Source: Gemmatimonadota bacterium
GTDB lineage: Bacteria; Gemmatimonadota; Gemmatimonadetes; Gemmatimonadales; GWC2-71-9
Length of the DNA: 64,000 nucleotides
Assembly (NCBI GenBank): GCA_020351775.1
Contig: CP070666.1
Span: 4,208,721 to 4,272,720, forward strand
Direction of reading: 5' to 3'
Shown piece after piece: positions 17,036 through 26,907 of this stretch. The notes under the pieces were generated by a model. That model ran no database searches and was not told the origin of the DNA. It saw only the letters and a list, made by a program, of their open reading frames with translations. The translations under genes and the position numbers were made by a program. Numbering within the stretch: the stretch's first letter is position 1; every line of letters begins with the position of its first letter.

Positions 17036-19801
17036 ATGCTGAGATCAGCCTGTAGGTTCTTGGCGTTCACGCAAGTGTGTTACGCTGCGGCTTCTGTCGC
17101 GCAGGCTCAGACCATACCTACACCAGAATCGGTAATCGGGTTTACGCCGGGCACCGATTTTCATTTGGCGTCGTATGACCAGGCACTCGAGTACTTCCAG
17201 CAGCTGGATGCAGCTAGTGAGAGAGTTCAGTTAGTGGAGGTTGGTCGGACTTCGGAGGGGCGGGCTTGGTACCTGGCTCTCATATCATCAGCTGACAACC
17301 TGGCTAACGTGGAACGCTATCGTGAGATCGCCCAACGAATCGCACACCCGGCCGGTTTGAGTGACGAAGAGGCAATGACGCTCGCGAGGGAAGGTAGAGC
17401 GATTATACACATCGACCAGGGGCTGCATGCTACTGAAGTTGCTGCAGCGCAGCAGGCGATACAGCTGGCGTACGATCTGATCACGGGAGACTCGGATCCC
17501 GAGATCCGAGCGATCTTGGACAACGTCATTCTGGTATTGTGGTTCTCGGTCAATCCCGATGGTCAGAACATGGTGGCTGAATGGTACCGCTCCAACCTGG
17601 GTACGCCATACGAAGTGTCGCCCATGCCGCGGCTGTATCAGAAGTACGTCGGTCACGACAACAACCGTGACGGATACATGCTCAATATGATCGAGTCTCG
17701 GGTGGTCACGCGGGCGGTGCGATATTGGGAGCCGCAGATCGTGTACAACCACCACCAGACGGCACCGTCTCCTGCACGCATATGGATCCCTCCATTTGCG
17801 GAACCGGTATCTGAGTTTGTCCACCCGCTCATGTGGCGGACAGTGAACCTGATCGGCATGTCGATGGCGCAGGCTCTGGAAGAAAGGGGACAAAAAGGTG
17901 CGATGCACATGGGTACGTTCGACAACTGGTATCCGGGTTTCATCGATCATGCCAACAACTTCCACAACATCGCATCCTTGCTCACTGAGACAGGCCTCTA
18001 CCGCTATGCGACACCACACTTCTACACGGTGAGTGACTTCCCGGCACGGGCGCGCGACCTCCGTCCTGGATCGCTCTACTCGAGTCCGTGGGAGGGTGGC
18101 TGGTGGCGTCTACGCGACGCGGTGGAGTACATGGAGACCGCATCGATATCGGTATTGGATGTTGCGGCGAAGTACAAGTACGATCTGCTATACAATCGCT
18201 ATCAGGCGGGGAGAGATGTCATTGCAGCGTACACGGACGGACCTCCCTACGCATATTTTGTTCCCCAGCAGCAACGCGATCCGGTAGCAGCAGTGGAGCT
18301 GCTGCGGAGGTTGGCGTTCAACGGAATCGAGGTCCACCAGCTCGAGCGAAGCGTTCAATATGAAGGCCGGATCTTGTCCGACGGCACGTGGGTGATACCG
18401 ATGGACCAAGAGTATGCCAACTTCGCGCGTCAACTGATGTCTGTGCAGGAGTATCCCGACTTGCGCCAGTACCCCGAAGGGCCACCGGATCAACCGTACG
18501 ACGTCTCGGGCTGGACACTGCCCTATCAGATGGATGTCAGGGTCATTGAGGCTGCCATCCCACTGCGAGAGCAGGTCCGCTCCTCGATGAAGCCCGTCCG
18601 GGGCGAGGCGCTGTCGTGGGATGCCGACGTAGCTGATGCGGCAACGTTCGATTCCCCTCCTGGCGTCGGCTTCAACTCCAATGCGGTGGCCGCCGGTATC
18701 ATACCTCTTCCGGGGCGCGCGGTCGGGAGCGGCCCCGCATTGATCGTGGACATGGCCCAAAACAACTCGTTCCGTGCGGTGAACCGGGCGTGGCGTGAAG
18801 GAGGTCGAATCCGCTTCCAACCGGGCACCCCTGGCCGGTAGGGCGCAGCCGGCACGAGCGGCAAATGGGTGATTTCCAACTTGAGCGGGGCTGCGGTCGA
18901 AGCGATAGTGGGCGACTATGCGCTGCAGGCGGAACGGGGCAGCGTATCGGGTACGTTAATCAGACGACCGAGGATCGGATTGTATCGCCCGTGGCGAGCC
19001 AGCATGGACGAGGGCTGGACGCGGTGGCTGCTAGAGCAGTACGGGTTCCAGTTCTCCAGCGTCTACAACCATGACGTGGTTGCGGGAGATTTGGGTGACC
19101 GCTATGACGTGATCGTGATCGGGGACATGTCAGCCTCACAGATCACCGCGGGCTTCGCCAGGGGCTCAGTGCCACCGCGGTACGCCGGCGGTATCGGCAA
19201 CGAAGGAGTCAGGGCCCTGGACGAGTTCGTCCGCAGTGGAGGAACACTGGTTACGTGGAACAGCAGCAGCATCTTCGCCGTGGACGCGCTGCATCTCCCG
19301 GTCAAAAACGCTACGGCCGATATACCGCGTGATGAGTTCTTTTTGGCCGGTTCGATTGTGGCAATGACGGTCGACCCATCACACCCGGTAATGTCGGGTA
19401 TGCCCGAACGATCGAAGGTCTTTGTAGCACGCAGTCCAGTGTTCACAGTTGAAGAGGAATTCGTAGGGTCGGTCTTCGCCAAATATCAGTCGGAGGGCTC
19501 GCCGCTATTGTCGGGCTACCTCTTGGGAGAAGAACATTTACAGGGCTTTGCCTCCGGACTGGATGTGTACCACGGCGACGGACACGTGATACTGTTGGGC
19601 ATGCGACCGCAGTGGCGTGGTCAGCCATTCGGCAACTTCCGGATTGTGTTCAATGCCGCCTTGTACTCGGACGGGGTCGCAAATCTGGCTCCCGCGAATG
19701 ACGATTTTTGGGTCGTACCGGAGGAAGAGGGGGAAGAAGGGGAGGCCAATGATTCCGGCAGTGGGCAGAGGGACCGGAGGATGGGCGGAGAGCGACGCTG
19801 A
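17036..19801 (+). pseudogene. M14 zinc carboxypeptidase-like protein split by an in-frame TAG
   Basis: Two blocks in the same frame form one about 920-codon gene of a secreted M14 family: 17036-18841 ends in TAG, and the sequence after it (GAAGTSGKWVISNLSG) continues the protein without a frame change to 19801. ATG 17036 follows a GGAGAGG ribosome-binding site. Signal peptide residues 1-25; zinc motif HATE (His131, Glu134) and a later NHHQT histidine pair; the part after the stop is a class I glutamine-amidotransferase-like domain (YDVIVIGD, SGGTLVTWNSSS). Either a nonsense mutation truncates the protein after the intact peptidase domain, or the TAG is read through. The second block's only start would be a GTG at 18869 without a good ribosome-binding site. 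Confidence 0.85.
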
Positions 19802-19927
19802 TACTGCCTCCCCACTCCCGTGACACAAGTGCGCTGGATGTGACGATGAGGGGGATACAGCGACCTCGGGGTCGCGCCCGGCGTCGAGTCCTGCCTGCAG
19901 CTCTATGCCCCAACTGGCCCACCTCTC

Positions 19928-21190
19928 TCACACCCTGCCGCATCCCAAGAACAACACTCGTGTGAACGAATCGCACTTTAAGAGCGTGCCGGCGAAGGTC
20001 ATCGTCTCCCCCGTTCGTGGACGTAACGCCTCGTGTGCGTCCGGGGGAAACTGGACCACTGCCTTCACCGTGTGTGATCCGATGGAATCGCCGTCTATCT
20101 CCGATATTTCAAACTCGGCCTTCGTCCCCGGATCGTTGCCGAACACCAGGTCGAATGGATAGGAACTGACTCGTGTGAGCTTGCCAGACCAGTTGACCTC
20201 GAGTCCTTCGTAGTTTTGTTCAAACGTCTGGTCGATCTGGTAGCTGATCTTGCCGGTGCCAAACAGATCGTGACATACATCTCGTACGTCGAGGCCATTA
20301 GGCGGTGAGAGGTCGGTCTGCTCTTCCTGATGTTCCCCAGCTGCGTTGGGCGTGACCGAGTCTGTTTTCACCGGTTCTTCGATGTCTTGGTCGACCATTC
20401 CGGACACAGCGGCGGTTGCCGGTTCGGTAGCAGTCTCCCCGACTTCGATCGCCACGGGCTCGGGTGCCGCTGGGATTGAGTCGACGACCAAGTGGGTTGG
20501 CGTTTCATTCAGGTCACGGACGGTGAACACGGCCTCCAGATCGTCGCCCGGCCGTTTACGGCTTACGTCGGTGCCCGCGCTCTCGACCATCTCCTCGTGC
20601 CGGTCGCCGGCGTCGGCCGTGATGTTGACTGCGAAATCGACCATTCGCTTCACATTGCTCACCAGAGATGTGGGCTCACAGTCCACGCCTTTGCTGTCCC
20701 ATTTGATCCAGGAATCAGTGATCTCTAAGCCGGGGTACAACGACAGCATGCGACGCACGTAGAGTCTTCGGGCGGGATTCAGAAACCCTTTCACTTTGGC
20801 CGAGTCGTTACTCCGGACCACCATGAACTCATCGAAGCTCGGGTCGCCGACTTCGATATCTTGTGCTCCCAGGAATCTCTTGAAGCTTGAGAAGGCGGTC
20901 TGTTCCGTTAGGGACAGGCCAAACCGCAGAGCCTCCGGGTAGTTGATCTCGTAACGGGTGAACTTCTTGGATCCACCCCCTTGGTTCTTGGTGCGAATCG
21001 TGATCTTCACTCGGCAGCCCTTCACGGTACCAGACAGCTCGGGCTTGGTGAGGAAATCGCCGGCGTTGTGGTGGATCTGAAGTCGCGATGCCGCTTCCTT
21101 CCAGGCTTCAGCGAGCTTCCGCTTATTCGACTGTGTAACGGCGATGGCGATACCGACACCGACCATGAGGAGGATTACGATGATCTCCAT
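19928..21190 (-). CDS. Membrane-anchored protein of unknown function
   Basis: ATG 21190 is preceded by AGGTG at a six-base spacing, so I prefer it to the GTG three codons upstream. The 420-aa product has a single N-terminal transmembrane helix (EIIVILLMVGVGIAIAV), a basic juxtamembrane segment, a folded domain (about 30-210), a Thr/Glu/Pro-rich linker (about 210-310) and a C-terminal domain (about 310-415, DLFGTGKISYQIDQTFEQNYEG). I recognise no family; the topology suggests cytoplasmic domains tethered to the inner membrane. It is convergent with the M14 gene and divergent from the OmpA-like gene. Confidence 0.7.
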   Translation of the reverse strand: MEIIVILLMVGVGIAIAVTQSNKRKLAEAWKEAASRLQIHHNAGDFLTKPELSGTVKGCRVKITIRTKNQGGGSKKFTRYEINYPEALRFGLSLTEQTAFSSFKRFLGAQDIEVGDPSFDEFMVVRSNDSAKVKGFLNPARRLYVRRMLSLYPGLEITDSWIKWDSKGVDCEPTSLVSNVKRMVDFAVNITADAGDRHEEMVESAGTDVSRKRPGDDLEAVFTVRDLNETPTHLVVDSIPAAPEPVAIEVGETATEPATAAVSGMVDQDIEEPVKTDSVTPNAAGEHQEEQTDLSPPNGLDVRDVCHDLFGTGKISYQIDQTFEQNYEGLEVNWSGKLTRVSSYPFDLVFGNDPGTKAEFEISEIDGDSIGSHTVKAVVQFPPDAHEALRPRTGETMTFAGTLLKCDSFTRVLFLGCGRV

Positions 21191-21199
21191 CGACCGCAC

Positions 21200-21562
21200 C
21201 TGTTGGATCGGGTAGGGGTGGCACTCACGAGTAATCTACGGTCATCTGAGAAGAGTGGTATCCCGGACCAGATCTGCGGGTGCGATTGAAATGGCTTATC
21301 GATCCGCTCGAGTGCCATCCGAGGACCACATTCGTCCGGCAAGTAGCGCGCAACTGGAAGCCGCTTGACTCCAACGGTTGGAACATATTGACTGCCAAGG
21401 GCTTGCGACTCTTGGAGCCGTCTCTCCAGGCGTGCGGGCGACGGGCTCGGGACGCGAGACTCTGCAAGGGCGACTCGAGAGGCGGGTACTGCTGCACTAG
21501 CGCCACAAGTGGACTATATTCACACTTTCAATGGCGAAAACTAGGCTCTGCGAGGTGTTGCT
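21200..21562. other. Divergent intergenic region with a short palindrome
   Basis: No gene seen. TCCAAC-G-GTTGGA (21370-21382) is a perfect 13-base palindrome, a possible regulator site. TATATT (21513-21518 region) about 45 bases before the OmpA-like gene could be its -10 element; the -35 is unclear. Confidence 0.35.
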
Positions 21563-22195
21563 ATGACCTACAGTTCAGTACTCAGGAGGGGGATCGCGAC
21601 AGCCACCGTAGCCGGATTGCTCGGTTGCGGGGGCTACATCAAGCAGGAGCAATACGAAAGCGATCTCAACCAGCTACGCGAGGAGTTAAGAACCGAGATG
21701 GCGGCCGGCGACCAGCAGGTCGGTGACGAGACCAGCCGTCGCATCGGTGCGCTCGAGTCCCAGATTCAGTCGCTGCAGAACGATTTGTCATCACTTTCGT
21801 CCGATTTCGATGCCAGGATGGCGCAGATGGAAGGCCGGCTGCATATCGAGATGCCGGTGTACTTCGCATTCGATGATGCCACGATTCGGGAATCGGACAC
21901 AGCTGTGCTCGATCGTTTCGCAAGCGTCATTCGAGAGCACCACCCCAACGTCTTGGTGACGGTCGAAGGTTTTGCCGATCCTGCGGGCGAGGAGTCCTAC
22001 AACCAGTGGCTGGGGCAGCAACGGGCCGAGGCCGTGCGGGACTATCTGATCGAGTCAGGTGGACTCAATGGCGACAACCTCAAGGCCGTGAGCTATGGCG
22101 AAGCCCGAAACCGGCAGGTCGATCCCGGTGCGTGGGGCGACGACGGTTTGAACAACAGACGGGTGGCGCTGGTCATCGAGTTCGTGGGGTCCTGA
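21563..22195 (+). CDS. OmpA/Pal-like peptidoglycan-binding lipoprotein
   Basis: The 210-aa product has a lipoprotein signal ending in LLGC (Cys22), a coiled-coil segment (about residues 28-92, YESDLNQLREELR and LESQIQSLQNDLSSL) and a C-terminal OmpA domain (about 95-207). The domain contains YFAFDDATI, the peptidoglycan-contact region VTVEGFADPAGEESYNQWLGQQRAEAVRDYL and the ending NRRVALVIEF. It would tether the outer membrane to peptidoglycan. The Asp/Arg residues usual for diaminopimelate contact appear conserved. GAGGTG precedes the ATG. No tol genes are adjacent, so it is not obviously the housekeeping Pal. Confidence 0.9.
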   Translation: MTYSSVLRRGIATATVAGLLGCGGYIKQEQYESDLNQLREELRTEMAAGDQQVGDETSRRIGALESQIQSLQNDLSSLSSDFDARMAQMEGRLHIEMPVYFAFDDATIRESDTAVLDRFASVIREHHPNVLVTVEGFADPAGEESYNQWLGQQRAEAVRDYLIESGGLNGDNLKAVSYGEARNRQVDPGAWGDDGLNNRRVALVIEFVGS

Positions 22196-22401
22196 GACCA
22201 ACCGGGAACAGAGCATCTGCGGGGGAGGACACTTGTGCGATCGCAAGGCCTCCCTACGCTCTGTTGTGCCGTGACCCGTCTACTCGGATTCTCATCATCC
22301 GAGACCGTGTTACGCGGAGGCTTGCCACGGCGATCCGAGTGAGCGTACTTATCCGTATGAGACCGTTTTGAACGTTTCCCTCCAATATCTGAGGTGAGAC
22401 A

Positions 22402-23217
22402 ATGCGAAGTGTACTAGCACCATCCCTGGCTGTGGCCGTTGGCGCTGCATGTGCCGGCGGACCGGCCGGGCCGTTGTTCGAATATGGACCCAGTGAGGTC
22501 CCGCTGCGTTACGAGGTGACCAGCGAGACGAACTCGGCCATCGAGACGCCCATGGGGCCACAGAACGTGGACGCGACCACCAACGTCACGCTGACGTTCG
22601 ATATCGGTGAGCAGAGCGACGGTGGAAGACGGATCTCGGTGGTGATCGAAGCGCTTGAGTCCCAGAGCACGGGAATCGGGCGGCTTGAGGGAGGTGAGTT
22701 GATCGGTCAAGCGTTTGTCGGGGTGTTGGCAGCGGATGGGAGTATAGAATTCACTGGGGTTCCAGAAACACCGGCAAACCTGCGGGACTACTTCGATCCA
22801 GCAGCGTTCCTCTCGGAGCTTCTGATGCCCTTGCCCCCGGCAGGAGGTGACGTTCTCGAGTCGTGGCCGGTGCATCAGGAGACAATCGAACGAACACAGA
22901 TGACCATGATGAGTACGTTCGACGGCACGGCCCGGGTAACAGGTGACACGACCTGGAACGGGCAACCTGCAAAGATCGTAATGGTCGAAGGCCAGTTTGA
23001 ACTCGCAGGCACTGGAACGCCCACCGGTTCACCAGGGGAGCTCGAGATGCTCGTCACGGGCCCTGCCACGACGACGTACCTATGGGATGCCGCACGCGGA
23101 GTCATGCTCTCAGCCACGAGCCGTGGTGAGGGCGAGGGTACGGTGGCGCTGCTCAGCATGGACATCACGATGCCGGTGACTGTTGCGAGCGAACAGAGCG
23201 TAGTGCTGCAGCGATAG
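22402..23217 (+). CDS. Secreted protein of unknown function
   Basis: The 271-aa protein begins with an export signal that may be a lipoprotein signal (Cys17 in GAACAGG, a non-ideal lipobox). The rest is predicted beta-rich, with RYEVTSETNSAIETP at the start and a later TTTYLWDAARGVMLSA segment, a layout reminiscent of DUF6263-type periplasmic proteins, but I do not claim that family firmly. A GAGGTGAG ribosome-binding site lies six bases before the ATG. It is a single gene, convergent with the next operon. Confidence 0.7.
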   Translation: MRSVLAPSLAVAVGAACAGGPAGPLFEYGPSEVPLRYEVTSETNSAIETPMGPQNVDATTNVTLTFDIGEQSDGGRRISVVIEALESQSTGIGRLEGGELIGQAFVGVLAADGSIEFTGVPETPANLRDYFDPAAFLSELLMPLPPAGGDVLESWPVHQETIERTQMTMMSTFDGTARVTGDTTWNGQPAKIVMVEGQFELAGTGTPTGSPGELEMLVTGPATTTYLWDAARGVMLSATSRGEGEGTVALLSMDITMPVTVASEQSVVLQR

Positions 23218-23434
23218 GGAATCGCTGAGCCCGTGAGGGTGGGACTGCGGCATCATCGCAGATTGCCGTTACCGGCAGCGTGAGGCATGTCCGGCTCGAC
23301 GGGGCGAGTACGAACCTCAATGAACAGGCGCCCGGCCCTTGCGCCTGGGCACCTGACCAGTGCCGGCACAACATCCGTCCGGTCCGTCCAGTCATTCTAT
23401 TGTCAAGTTTTGACCTACGGCGAGTCGGAGGGCG

Positions 23435-24385
23435 TCAGCCGAGCTTCTTCCTGAGATTCTCCAGCATGTCCGTCGTCATTGTTTCGAGGTCGTAGCTGGG
23501 CGCCCAATCCCATTCCTCCCGCGCGGTGCTATCGTCAATCGAAGCCGGCCACGAGTCGGCGATGGCCTGGCGAACCGGATCTACGTTGTACTTGATGACG
23601 AACTCAGGGATGTGCTTTCTGATTTCGGCGGCCAACGTCTCGGGAGTGAAGTTGGCCGCTGCGACGTTGAACGCGTTCCGATGCACGAGACGGGATGCGT
23701 CAGCCTCCATGAGATCAATCGCCGCCTTGATCGCGTCGGGCATATACATCATGTCGAGGCACGTATCGGCCTCGAGAAAACACGAGTATCGCTGGTTGCG
23801 AATCGCCTCATAGAAGATCTCGACGGCGTAGTCAGTCGTTCCCCCTCCGGGCGGCGCCACGTAGGAGATCAGTCCCGGATAACGAACACCACGTGTATCC
23901 ACCCCGAAGCGCGTATAGTAATAGTCGCACAGCAGTTCACCGGCCACCTTGGTCACACCGTACATCGTCGTCGGTCGCTGAATGGTATCCTGCGGTGTCC
24001 CGTCGCGGGGCGTCGATGGACCAAAAGCGCCGATGGAGCTGGGGTGGAACACGGCGCACTTCGACTCGCGGGCAACCTCCAACACCTTGTAGAAGCCGCC
24101 CATGTTCACGTCCCACGCCACGCGGGGCTTCTCCTCTGCCACGGCGGAGAGTAGTGCAGCTAGGTGATAGATGGTATCGATGTCATACCGTCGTACGGTT
24201 TCTTGAATCTGACGAAAGTCGGTGCAGTCCAGTAATTCGAACGGGCCGGTGCCGTCGGCGTCTCGCGCTGGCGTCATCCGAATGTCAGATGCCACGACCG
24301 CGTCGCAGCCGTATCGTTCTCTCAGGGCGACAACGAGTTCTGAGCCGATCTGGCCCAGAGCGCCCGTTATCAGAATCCTCTGCAC
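23435..24385 (-). CDS. NAD-dependent epimerase-like L-threonine dehydrogenase (SDR type)
   Basis: The 316-aa extended short-chain dehydrogenase has the NAD motif GALGQIGSE, the catalytic YGVTK (Tyr-x-x-x-Lys) with the upstream HPSSIGAFGPSTPRD that carries the active-site Ser/Thr, and RYPGLISYVAPPGGGTTDYAVEIF. This set is characteristic of the UDP-galactose-epimerase-like L-threonine 3-dehydrogenases rather than sugar epimerases. The reaction would be threonine to 2-amino-3-oxobutyrate. It is the last gene of the minus-strand fermentation operon, 74 bases after the CoA-transferase gene, fitting amino-acid catabolism. The 2-amino-3-oxobutyrate CoA ligase that usually follows is not in the window. 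Confidence 0.85.
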   Translation of the reverse strand: MQRILITGALGQIGSELVVALRERYGCDAVVASDIRMTPARDADGTGPFELLDCTDFRQIQETVRRYDIDTIYHLAALLSAVAEEKPRVAWDVNMGGFYKVLEVARESKCAVFHPSSIGAFGPSTPRDGTPQDTIQRPTTMYGVTKVAGELLCDYYYTRFGVDTRGVRYPGLISYVAPPGGGTTDYAVEIFYEAIRNQRYSCFLEADTCLDMMYMPDAIKAAIDLMEADASRLVHRNAFNVAAANFTPETLAAEIRKHIPEFVIKYNVDPVRQAIADSWPASIDDSTAREEWDWAPSYDLETMTTDMLENLRKKLG

Positions 24386-24459
24386 GTTGCCTCCCGCACC
24401 ATGTATTGGGGGTTGGCTGCCCGAAACCGGGCTTTACAGCACCGGGAAAGGCTCTCGCT

Positions 24460-25758
24460 TCACTGCAGCAGCTTTCGTTCCTTAGCGGACAGTTCCAGTT
24501 CCTCCTGGAACTTCGGGTCCGCTATGCTCATCAAGGCCTCCACTCGTTCACGCAGATTCTTGCCGAACAGGTTGGCGACACCGTACTCTGTCACGACGTA
24601 ATGCACGTCCGCTCGGCTCGTCACGACGCCCGCACCTTGCTTCAGAAACGGTACTATGCGGGACATTTCGCCCCGTTTGGCAGTAGCCGGCAGGGCAATG
24701 ATGGGGCGCCCACCCTTGGAACGGGCTGCACCACGAATGAAATCGACCTGACCGCCAAACCCCGAGTAGATATAGGGACCGATAGAGTCGGAGCATACCT
24801 GTCCAGTGAGATCGACTTCTATGGCAGAGTTCACCGCCACCATGTTCTCGTGTTGGTGCACGGTGAACGGATCATTGACGTAGTCGACCGGGTGTGCTTC
24901 GATCAGTGGATTGTTATCCACGAAATCGTATAGCTCTTCGCTCCCCAGCGCAAACGTGAGGACGACCTTGCCAGCGTGGAGCGTCTTGTGGGTACCGGTT
25001 ACCACGCCACGCTGGATTGCGCGCATACCACCGTCAGAAATCATCTCTGTGTGGATCCCGAGCTGCAGGTCACCTTCCATGGCCTCGTACACCGAGTCCG
25101 GTATGCCACCGATTCCCATCTGCATCGTGGATCCTGGCTTGATCAGACCAAGCACGTGCTGCGCTATGGCCTTTTCCACATCCGTGGCTGGCTGCGGTTC
25201 CAGTGTTGGAAGAGCTTCCGAGCGTTCAACTATCGCGGCCACTCGATTGACGTGGATGAACGAGTCTCCCAGAACGCGTGGCATCCTCTCATTCACCTGG
25301 GCAATGACCGTCTTGGCCATCTGACATGCAGCCGTAGAGGCTAGTATCTCTACCCCAAGGCTCATGAACCCATGTTCATCAGGAGGAGAGACCTGTATCA
25401 TGGCGACATCGAGTGGAACGATGCCTTCCCTGAACAATCGAGGAATCTGGTGCAGGAAGATGGGCACATAGTCGGCCCTGCCGTCATTCACAGCCTTGCG
25501 GTCAGCCGGTCCCACGAAGAGTGAGTTGTGCCGGAAATGACGTTCCATACCGGGTACCGAGAGAGGGTCGTCCCCGATGAGAAGTACGTGGTTGAGCTGA
25601 ACGTCCTCCAACTCATCGTTGCGCAGCGCCAGGGCACGCACCAGGGCCTGTGGGATGGCGGCATTACCGCCGTAATAGACACGGTCTCCACTCTGTATGA
25701 TCTGGACAGCCTCCTCGGCCGTCTTCAATTTCGAGTTGTAGTCATCGAGCCAGTTCAC
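24460..25758 (-). CDS. Acetyl-CoA hydrolase/transferase family CoA-transferase
   Basis: The 432-aa protein matches the 4-hydroxybutyrate/butyrate CoA-transferase type: GDRVYYGGNAAIPQALV near the N-terminus, QMGIGGIPDSVYEAM, HTEMISDGGM, the catalytic-glutamate region MVAVNSAIEVDLTGQV and SGFGGQVDFIRGA. It moves CoA between acyl-CoA and short-chain acids. The GTG start overlaps the alanine dehydrogenase stop (GTGA), with GAGG at good spacing, so the two are coupled. In this operon it could regenerate acetyl-CoA or activate acids produced by the 2-oxoacid oxidoreductase and acyl-CoA synthetase. Confidence 0.9.
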   Translation of the reverse strand: MNWLDDYNSKLKTAEEAVQIIQSGDRVYYGGNAAIPQALVRALALRNDELEDVQLNHVLLIGDDPLSVPGMERHFRHNSLFVGPADRKAVNDGRADYVPIFLHQIPRLFREGIVPLDVAMIQVSPPDEHGFMSLGVEILASTAACQMAKTVIAQVNERMPRVLGDSFIHVNRVAAIVERSEALPTLEPQPATDVEKAIAQHVLGLIKPGSTMQMGIGGIPDSVYEAMEGDLQLGIHTEMISDGGMRAIQRGVVTGTHKTLHAGKVVLTFALGSEELYDFVDNNPLIEAHPVDYVNDPFTVHQHENMVAVNSAIEVDLTGQVCSDSIGPYIYSGFGGQVDFIRGAARSKGGRPIIALPATAKRGEMSRIVPFLKQGAGVVTSRADVHYVVTEYGVANLFGKNLRERVEALMSIADPKFQEELELSAKERKLLQ

Positions 25759-26888
25759 CGTCGCGCACCTCCGCTCGTGAGCTCGTTCAACGGGACCGCC
25801 TCGATTCCGAGCATTGTCGCGAGCTGGCGGTTCACCATCTGACCCTGATACAGGTAGACGCCTTCACCGAACCCCGCATCATCCCGTAGCGCTCCGGCCA
25901 GGCCCTTGTCGGCTATGCTCAGCAGATATGGTTGCAGTGCGTCTGCCAACGCTCGGGACGCGGTCCTGGCGATATTGGCCGTCATGTTGGGGACGCAGTA
26001 GTGCACGACGTCGTGTACTACAAAGGTGGCCTTGTCCAGAGTCGTGGGCCTGCTGGTCTCAACGCATCCACCTTGATCGATCGAGACATCTACGATCACG
26101 CTCCCTTTCTTCATGGCTTTGACCATATCCTCGGTGACGAGGAACGGAGCCTTGGCGCCGGGGATCAGAATCGCTCCAATCACCACGTCGGCTACGGCCG
26201 TGAGCTTGTCCAGTCGGTCAGCGCCCGCAACGAACGTCTCCACCTCGCCCCGTGATTCCAAGCTCACCTTGCGAAGCTTGTCGAGATCTTCATCAAGTAC
26301 GATTACTCGGGCTCCGTTGGCCAGGGCGTAACGGGCAGCGGTGCGGCCAACCGTTCCGGCTCCCAGGATGAGAACTGTCGGTGCCGGTATTCCCGGGACC
26401 GCGCCCAACAGGATCCCTCGGCCTGCTGCTCGGATCGTGAGGCAGTTGGCGGCGATGTGTACTGCCATTTGCCCGGCCATCTCGCTGAAAGGCAGGAGCA
26501 CCGGATGATTGCCTGCTGCATCCTGGATCAGCTCATAGCCGATGATCGTCGCTTCCAGCTCCATCAAGCGCTCAACCACGGATCTCGGAGATACCGCGAG
26601 GTGGTGGAATGCACAGACCACCGATCCCTCTTTGAGAAGACTCAGATCGTCTGGCCGCAGTACCCCGACCTTGCAGACAACGTCGCCTCTCCTGTATGCC
26701 TCCTCTCTGCTGTAGACGACCTGGGCACCCGCCTTTTCATACTCCTCATTTGAGAACCGTGACTCCAGGCCGGCATCGTTCTCGATCATCACTGTGTGGC
26801 CGAGTCGTGTGAGGCGTGATACCGCGTAAGGTGTGAGCGCCACACGGTGTTCGTCTGGTCGCCTCTGCTTGGGTACTCCAATGAGCAT
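25755..26888 (-). CDS. ald: Alanine dehydrogenase / transhydrogenase-family NAD(P) enzyme
   Basis: The 377-aa protein has the alanine dehydrogenase/PNT fold: the N-terminal DEHRVALTPYAV (substrate arginine), the catalytic-lysine region VVCKVGVLRP, the catalytic-histidine region AFHHLAVS, the NAD site LGAGTVGRTAARYAL with an Asp at the end of beta2 (NAD preference), and DVSIDQGGCVETSRPTT followed by VPNMTANIARTAS. Alanine dehydrogenase interconverts alanine and pyruvate. It sits between the 2-oxoacid:ferredoxin oxidoreductase and CoA-transferase genes, so it likely supplies pyruvate or disposes of it as alanine. AGGAA precedes the ATG. Confidence 0.88.
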   Translation of the reverse strand: MLIGVPKQRRPDEHRVALTPYAVSRLTRLGHTVMIENDAGLESRFSNEEYEKAGAQVVYSREEAYRRGDVVCKVGVLRPDDLSLLKEGSVVCAFHHLAVSPRSVVERLMELEATIIGYELIQDAAGNHPVLLPFSEMAGQMAVHIAANCLTIRAAGRGILLGAVPGIPAPTVLILGAGTVGRTAARYALANGARVIVLDEDLDKLRKVSLESRGEVETFVAGADRLDKLTAVADVVIGAILIPGAKAPFLVTEDMVKAMKKGSVIVDVSIDQGGCVETSRPTTLDKATFVVHDVVHYCVPNMTANIARTASRALADALQPYLLSIADKGLAGALRDDAGFGEGVYLYQGQMVNRQLATMLGIEAVPLNELTSGGARR

Positions 26889-26907
26889 TATCGGATTCCT
26901 CGCTCTT

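Noticed and set aside
18869..19801. Separate gene starting at GTG 18869 for the second half of the M14 protein
   Set aside because: No ribosome-binding site, and homology runs unbroken across the TAG in the same frame.
23325..23347. CAGGCGC/GCGCCTG hairpin between convergent genes as a terminator
   Set aside because: No T run on either strand.
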